Shown here in pieces: positions 59,696-64,000 of a stretch of 64,000 bases of DNA; the first letter of the stretch is position 1, and each line of letters opens with the position of its first letter. The notes beneath the pieces are model-generated. The model saw only the letters and a list, made by a program, of their open reading frames with translations, did no database searches and was not told the DNA's origin. The translations under genes were made by a program, and so were the position numbers. The stretch is taken from the NCBI GenBank assembly GCA_934532985.1, contig CAKTAV010000001.1, positions 186,001 to 250,000 of the forward strand, read 5' to 3'. This DNA comes from an uncultured Butyricicoccus sp. (lineage in GTDB: Bacteria; Bacillota; Clostridia; Oscillospirales; Butyricicoccaceae).

Positions 59696-60337
59696 TTATT
59701 CCTCATCGCCCGGAATCTTCGTGGTTTCCGTGCCCAGCGCTTGCACCGTCTCGATATACTCGATGATGGCGTCAACGCACTTCTCTACCGGAAGCCGTCC
59801 GGTATTCAGGCAGAGGTCATAGTTCTGTGCCTCACCCCAGCGTCTGCCGGAGTAATAGTTGTAGAACGATGCACGCTGCTTATCCATGCGCTCAACGGCA
59901 TCCTTCGTAACCTTTTTCACCGCCGGATCGGTGGCGGCGTGCTCCATGCGCTTTTCAATCGGTGCGGAGATAAAGACATTGTATACCTCCGGCCAATCGC
60001 GCAGAACATGGCTGGCAGCGCGGCCAATGATGACACAGGAGCCATCCGACGCGAGCTTGCGAATCACGTCGCGCTGTACGACATACAGCTGATCCGAAAG
60101 GGACAGTCCGTTCATGCCCACGGAGCCAAACGTCGCCAGCGAATACAGCAGACTGCTAGTCGAACGCTTGTCGAGCGAGTCAAAGAGCTTTTCACTAAAT
60201 CCGCTCTCCTTGGAAGCCATAGCGATAATGCTGCGGTCATAAAACGGAATACCGAGACGGTTGGCGAGTTCTACGCCGATCTCATGTCCTTGGCTACCGT
60301 ACTGACGGCTGATGGTAATAATCGTATTTGGCAGCAT
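59696..60337 (-). CDS. Cytidylate kinase-like family protein
   Basis: 213 residues of the P-loop kinase superfamily (AAA_26/cytidylate-kinase-like). The N-terminal loop ITISRQYGSQGHEIGVELAN replaces the standard GxxGxGK, as usual in this family; IPFYDRSIIAMASKESGFSE and CVIIGRAASHVLRDWPEV with the downstream KRMEHAATDPAV lid region follow. It is distinct from the main Cmk of pyrimidine metabolism, and its substrate is not known. The start at 60337 follows GAGGAGGG. Promoter TTGACT-17-TATACT lies about 50 bp upstream. Confidence 0.88.
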   Translation of the reverse strand: MLPNTIITISRQYGSQGHEIGVELANRLGIPFYDRSIIAMASKESGFSEKLFDSLDKRSTSSLLYSLATFGSVGMNGLSLSDQLYVVQRDVIRKLASDGSCVIIGRAASHVLRDWPEVYNVFISAPIEKRMEHAATDPAVKKVTKDAVERMDKQRASFYNYYSGRRWGEAQNYDLCLNTGRLPVEKCVDAIIEYIETVQALGTETTKIPGDEE

Positions 60338-60387
60338 AAACGATCCCTCCTCTTGGATGCTCATACGGAGCTTTTATCGTTACAAAA

Positions 60388-60416
60388 AGTATACCGCAAA
60401 ATGCGTCAAAAGTCAA
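60388..60416 (-). promoter_or_regulatory. Promoter of the cytidylate-kinase-like gene
   Basis: Minus strand TTGACT, 17 bp, TATACT. Confidence 0.7.
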
Positions 60417-60484
60417 GCAAAACAGTGGTTTTGAATGGGAAGAGAGGAAAATATTACAAGGCACAGCGAAGAGAATAATCGGAC

Positions 60485-60520
60485 AAAAAGAAGGGGCCGC
60501 GGCACATGCCGCAGCCCCAA
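60485..60520 (-). terminator. Terminator of hppA
   Basis: GGGGCTGCGGC/GCCGCGGCCCC stem; the minus strand continues with TTCTTTTTG. Confidence 0.88.
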
Positions 60521-60544
60521 AAATCAATGGATATCCGAGTGAAA

Positions 60545-62641
60545 TTACAGCAGACCGATCAGATTGAATGCAACCACGAGTCCAGAGAATACGATGGAAA
60601 CGGTGGAGCACAGCTTGATCAGAATGTTCAGGGACGGACCGGAGGTGTCCTTGAACGGGTCGCCTACGGTGTCGCCGACAACCGCTGCCTTGTGGCAGTC
60701 GCTGCCCTTGCCGCCGTGATGACCGGCCTCAATATACTTTTTGGCGTTGTCCCAAGCGCCGCCGGCGTTGGACATAAAGACTGCCATCGCGAAACCGCAA
60801 ACGGATACACCGCCCAGCAGGCCAACAACACCGCACGGTCCGAGAATCAGACCGGTGACGATCGGAACAATGATTGCCAGCAGTGCCGGAGCAACCATTT
60901 CGTGCAGCGCACCCTTCGTGCACAGTGCAACACAGCTTGCGTAATCCGGATCTGCCTTGTAATCCATAATACCGGCAATTTCCTTGAACTGACGGCGAAC
61001 TTCTACAACGATGGACTGTGCCGCCGTCTGAACCGCGCTCATCGTGAAGGCAGAGAATACCATCGTCAGCATTGCGCCGATGAACAGACCAACCAAAATG
61101 GTCGGGTTAGACAGGCTCAAATCCATCGTGCCCTTGCCGGCCGCAACCAGCTTATCATTTGCAATGTTGATGTAGGATACCAGCAGTGCCAGCGCGGTCA
61201 GCGAAGCGGAGCCGATTGCAAAGCCCTTGCCGGTTGCTGCGGTCGTATTGCCCAGGGAGTCCAGCGCGTCAGTGCGCTCACGAACCTCTTCCGGCAGACC
61301 GGACATTTCAGCGATACCGCCGGCATTGTCCGCTACCGGGCCATAGGCGTCGGTTGCCAGCGTGATGCCGAGGGTGGACAGCATACCTACGGCAGAGATA
61401 CCAATGCCGTACAGACCCATGGCGTAATCCGCATGACCGCCCGCTGCATAGAAGGAGATGATAACCGCAACAGCAACGATCAGAATTGGCGCCATCGTGG
61501 ACTTCATGCCGAGAGAGATACCACCGATGATGATGGTAGCCGAGCCGGTCTCGGAAGCGTCAGCCAGCTTCTGGGTCGGCTTGTAGGTGTCCGAGGTATA
61601 GTATTCGGTGAAGTAGCCGATTGCAGAACCGCCTACCAGACCGCAGAGAATCGCGATAAATACGCCCAGCTTGTTGGTGTCCAGAATCAGGAAGCACAGA
61701 ACGGCAGCACAGACAGCAGAGAGAACAGCTGCGGTGTAAGTGCCGGTGCGCAGGCTGGTCAGCAGAGAGGCCTGCGTTGCGTTTTCCTTGGTCTTGACCA
61801 AGAAGGACGAGAAAATGGAGCACACGATGCCACATACTGCCAGAAGTACCGGAAGAACCATACCCTTGAAGCCGTAGCCGGCGGCAGCGCCCAGTGCGAA
61901 TGTAGCAAGGATGGATCCGACATAGGACTCGTACAGGTCAGCGCCCATACCGGCAACGTCACCAACGTTGTCGCCTACGTTGTCGGCGATGGTGGCCGGG
62001 TTACGCGGGTCATCCTCCGGGATGCCTGCCTCAACCTTACCTACCAGGTCAGCGCCTACGTCAGCAGCCTTGGTATAAATACCACCGCCAACACGCGCAA
62101 ACAGAGCCATAAAGGAAGCGCCCATGCCGTTCATGACCATAATGTTGCCCAGAACGGACGGATCGGTCTTGCCAAAGACAAAGTACAGCAGGGAGAACCA
62201 GATCGTGATGTCGAGCAGACCCAGACCAACGACGGTGAAGCCCATAACGGAACCGGAAGAGAAAGCAACGCGCAGACCCTTGTTCAGGCTCTCCGACGCT
62301 GCATGTGCGGTACGGGCGTTGGCATTGGTTGCAATCTTCATACCCATCAGACCCGCAATCATCGACCAGATGCCGCCGGTCAGGAACGCGAACGGGGTAA
62401 AGATGCTCAGCATACCGCCAAAGGCGAGTATGAGAAGGATGATGAACACAACGACGAATACCTTTGCCACCGTCGTGTACTGATGCTTCAGATACGCGTT
62501 AGCACCTTCACGGATGGAGGCCGCGATCTTCTGCATTTTGTCTGTTCCCTCGGAATACTGCATAACCTTTCCGCGCTGATACAGTGCGAAAATCAGGGCG
62601 ATGGCAGCGCCGACGAAACCGACTAACATTAAGTTTGCCAA
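60545..62641 (-). CDS. hppA: Membrane-bound ion-translocating pyrophosphatase
   Basis: 698 residues, about sixteen transmembrane helices. Couples hydrolysis of pyrophosphate to H+ or Na+ pumping. Substrate-binding motifs are DVGADLVGKVEAGIPEDDPR, ATIADNVGDNVGDVAGMGAD and DAYGPVADNAGGIAEMS; the GNTTAATGKGFAIGSASL segment, with alanine where K+-independent enzymes have lysine, predicts K+ dependence. GGAWDNAKKYIEAGHHGGKG near the C-terminus completes the active site. Start: TTG at 62641, 8 bp after AAGGAG; the ATG-type start further up lacks a site. It complements Rnf in energy saving. Confidence 0.96.
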   Translation of the reverse strand: MANLMLVGFVGAAIALIFALYQRGKVMQYSEGTDKMQKIAASIREGANAYLKHQYTTVAKVFVVVFIILLILAFGGMLSIFTPFAFLTGGIWSMIAGLMGMKIATNANARTAHAASESLNKGLRVAFSSGSVMGFTVVGLGLLDITIWFSLLYFVFGKTDPSVLGNIMVMNGMGASFMALFARVGGGIYTKAADVGADLVGKVEAGIPEDDPRNPATIADNVGDNVGDVAGMGADLYESYVGSILATFALGAAAGYGFKGMVLPVLLAVCGIVCSIFSSFLVKTKENATQASLLTSLRTGTYTAAVLSAVCAAVLCFLILDTNKLGVFIAILCGLVGGSAIGYFTEYYTSDTYKPTQKLADASETGSATIIIGGISLGMKSTMAPILIVAVAVIISFYAAGGHADYAMGLYGIGISAVGMLSTLGITLATDAYGPVADNAGGIAEMSGLPEEVRERTDALDSLGNTTAATGKGFAIGSASLTALALLVSYINIANDKLVAAGKGTMDLSLSNPTILVGLFIGAMLTMVFSAFTMSAVQTAAQSIVVEVRRQFKEIAGIMDYKADPDYASCVALCTKGALHEMVAPALLAIIVPIVTGLILGPCGVVGLLGGVSVCGFAMAVFMSNAGGAWDNAKKYIEAGHHGGKGSDCHKAAVVGDTVGDPFKDTSGPSLNILIKLCSTVSIVFSGLVVAFNLIGLL

Positions 62642-62667
62642 GTTTCTCACTCCTTGTATTTGAGGTC

Positions 62668-62750
62668 GGATTGTTTGCACAAACGGAGCACCATTTGTAC
62701 GTTTCTATAAATATAGCATAAACTCGGCAAATTATTTGTGCAAACAATCG
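62668..62750. promoter_or_regulatory. hppA promoter region with paired operator-like inverted repeats
   Basis: The perfect 15-bp element GATTGTTTGCACAAA (about 62669-62683) recurs inverted as TTTGTGCAAACAATC (62736-62750). The upstream copy overlaps a -35 TTGCAC with TATGCT 17 bp later on the minus strand; the other lies in the leader. Each contains TTTG-YR-CAAA dyad symmetry. A protein-binding role is inferred. Confidence 0.55.
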
Positions 62751-62966
62751 GATGTTATTAGCCGTAATTATTTAGTATTACCGACAGTGGACCAATTGCT
62801 GCAAAAAAGTCTCAAAAAATCAAGCGAAAAATTAACGGCAAAATGGTTTCGAAATACAGCATTTAACAAGGAAATATGCAAGATTTCATAATAAAAGATT
62901 GTGTGTATCTTCGGAACATAAAAATAGACAAACCGAGGAAAATCAGTTTGCCAATTCTCTGTCACG

Positions 62967-63080
62967 GTCGCTGCGACACACTGCGCTACATCGCCACGCC
63001 GAGGCATCGGCATGGCTCAACCGCTCCGTGGTCTTGCTCCTTCGCGTCACAACCGCTACGCTGGGTTGCGTCGCGATATA
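62967..63080 (+). repeat. Repeat module R1, copy 4
   Basis: GTCGCTGCGACACACTGCG to GGGTTGCGTCGCGATATA, same orientation as copy 1, with the boundary motif AAGATTTCCTCTGAGAATAG directly after (63085-63106). The 840-bp gap 62642-63483 contains no credible gene. Confidence 0.85.
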
Positions 63081-63181
63081 TGCTAAGATTTCCTCTGAGA
63101 ATAGACGGGTAAAATTTTCGGTTTTACTCACTATGTGCACGTTAAATACCTTCTGCAAATCTTTTGAGTGAGCGAAGCGAA

Positions 63182-63345
63182 AGTGGGATGTCAGTTGTTT
63201 CCAACAACTGACTGAGGGATTGTACGCCTACGTCAAGATTTATGCTAACTTTCAGCGGACAACCCCTCTGTCACGGCTGCGCCGTGACATCTCCCCTTGC
63301 ACAAGGGCAATATTAGTGCGTGCCATTTACTCTGAAAATAGACAG
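63182..63345 (+). repeat. Repeat module R4, copy 2, with boundary motif
   Basis: CAGTTGTTTCCAACAACTG hairpin, ACTGAGGGATT, then TCAGCGGACAACCCCTCTG, GTCACGGC/GCCGTGAC, CCCCTTGCACAAGGG, and the boundary motif TTACTCTGAAAATAGACAG (63326-63345). Confidence 0.75.
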
Positions 63346-63435
63346 TTATTAAACTTCCAACAGCTACATCAAAGCCACCAAACAAATAGAGCGAAAAAAA
63401 ACAATAGACAGTACCCCATCCCCGGCAAATCAACA

Positions 63436-63472
63436 CAAAAGCAAGACCTCCGCCGCAGAGGAGGTCTCGCCC
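63436..63472 (-). terminator. Terminator of the sensor kinase gene
   Basis: AGACCTCC/GGAGGTCT stem; the minus strand continues with TGCTTTTG. Confidence 0.65.
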
Positions 63473-63483
63473 ATCGTATCCAC

Positions 63484-64000
63484 TTACTTCTTCTCCTGCA
63501 CGCTTCCACCGTTTCCCGTCCACAGCGGCATAAATACCTCCGCCTTGAACAGGTCGCCGTCCACCGTAATGTTGAATGAACCGTGCATCAGCTCGGCCAG
63601 ACTGCGTGCAATCGACAGTCCAAGTCCGCTTCCCTCGGTATACCGCGCGCGGTCGCCGCGGGTGAAACGTTCCATCAGCTCTTCTGCCGAGATATTCAGC
63701 TCCTGCGCAGAAATGTTCTTCATCGTCAGCACGCACCAGCTGCCCTGTTCCTTCAGCTCGACATACACGCGGCTGTTCGGCAGTGCATAGCGCACACAAT
63801 TGGTCAGCAGGTTATCCATAATGCGCCACAGCTTTCGTCCGTCCGCGATAACCGCCGTGCGTCCTTCGGTGCGCAGGCGAATCTCCAGTCCCGCCGCATG
63901 CAGCTTTTCTTCCATCTCGCCACAGGTCTGCTGGAACAGCGCTTCCCAGTCCACACGGGTCAGGTCGGTTTTCATCGCACCGCTGGACGCCTTGGACGCC
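63484..64000 (-). CDS. Sensor histidine kinase, C-terminal part (cut by right edge)
   Basis: The open frame runs in from beyond the window (SKASSGAMKTDLTRVDW), so the ATG at 63975 is internal. Visible is the end of the dimerisation region and a full HATPase_c domain: N-box WRIMDNLLTNCVRYALP, F-box MERFTRGDRARY and G2 GSGLGLSIARSLAEL. The short G1 box is replaced by MKNISAQEL, as in many VanS/CroS-like kinases. The ending VFMPLWTG is typical. Input domain and partner regulator are outside the window. Confidence 0.88.
   Translation of the reverse strand, partial: ASKASSGAMKTDLTRVDWEALFQQTCGEMEEKLHAAGLEIRLRTEGRTAVIADGRKLWRIMDNLLTNCVRYALPNSRVYVELKEQGSWCVLTMKNISAQELNISAEELMERFTRGDRARYTEGSGLGLSIARSLAELMHGSFNITVDGDLFKAEVFMPLWTGNGGSVQEKK

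Noticed and set aside
60506..62626. 706-codon open frame on the plus strand
   Set aside because: Exactly opposite hppA; the protein is R/Q/N-rich with no known motifs. It is a shadow caused by biased codon use.

Overview
The window looks like chromosomal DNA from an anaerobic, spore-forming Clostridia member, probably of the Oscillospirales (Butyricicoccaceae/Ruminococcaceae type). The reasons are moderately high GC, AGGAGG-type ribosome sites, use of GTG and TTG starts, a complete Rnf complex, a membrane pyrophosphatase, a four-subunit 2-oxoacid:ferredoxin oxidoreductase, SpoVG, and a T-box leader. The species is inferred from gene content only. I saw no prophage, complete insertion sequence, rRNA, tRNA or CRISPR array.

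Layout. 1-5.1 kb (minus): a zinc-ribbon/YARHG protein, a lipoprotein amidase and a large membrane protein cut by the left edge, then an ATP-synthase-I-like protein, a 2-hydroxyacid dehydrogenase and a DUF2500 protein. 5.8-8.4 kb: pyrE, rpiA and a lipid kinase. 8.5-8.8 kb: a candidate small RNA facing a tiny hydrophobic ORF. 9-17 kb (minus): an EF-G-like GTPase, a 1219-residue degenerate P-type ATPase, an rRNA methyltransferase and a DUF4015 protein. 17-22 kb (minus): rnfCDGEAB. 23-25 kb: a GHKL ATPase and gap. 25.5-29.4 kb (minus): ACT protein-hom-thrB-lysC. 29.7-37.5 kb (minus): gdpP-rplI-dnaB-tilS-hpt-ftsH. 37.6-41.5 kb (minus): an acyltransferase and two AI-2E-family permeases. 41.7-45 kb (plus): an isoleucine-type T-box followed by the oxidoreductase operon. 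45-55 kb: yfhO-gtrA, an SGNH hydrolase, spoVG, murC, a ROK-like kinase with nagA, and a TSUP permease. 55-64 kb: a membrane orphan, a MATE and a small DMT transporter (each with a terminator between promoter and gene), a cytidylate-kinase-like protein, hppA, and the C-terminal part of a sensor kinase cut by the right edge.

How it fits together. Rnf couples ferredoxin oxidation to ion pumping, HppA recovers pyrophosphate energy, and the oxidoreductase exchanges electrons with ferredoxin. The T-box reads most naturally as specific for isoleucine (AUC), so the oxidoreductase may be switched on by isoleucine shortage. That would suit reductive carboxylation of branched-chain acyl-CoA better than plain pyruvate oxidation.

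The gaps between genes carry at least five recurring non-coding repeat modules joined by a ~24-bp boundary motif (about ten copies). One module has become the C-terminal coding end of the lipid kinase. The most unusual items are the T-box/oxidoreductase pairing, the degenerate P-type ATPase, the repeat modules, the small RNA/peptide pair and the two efflux-gene attenuators.
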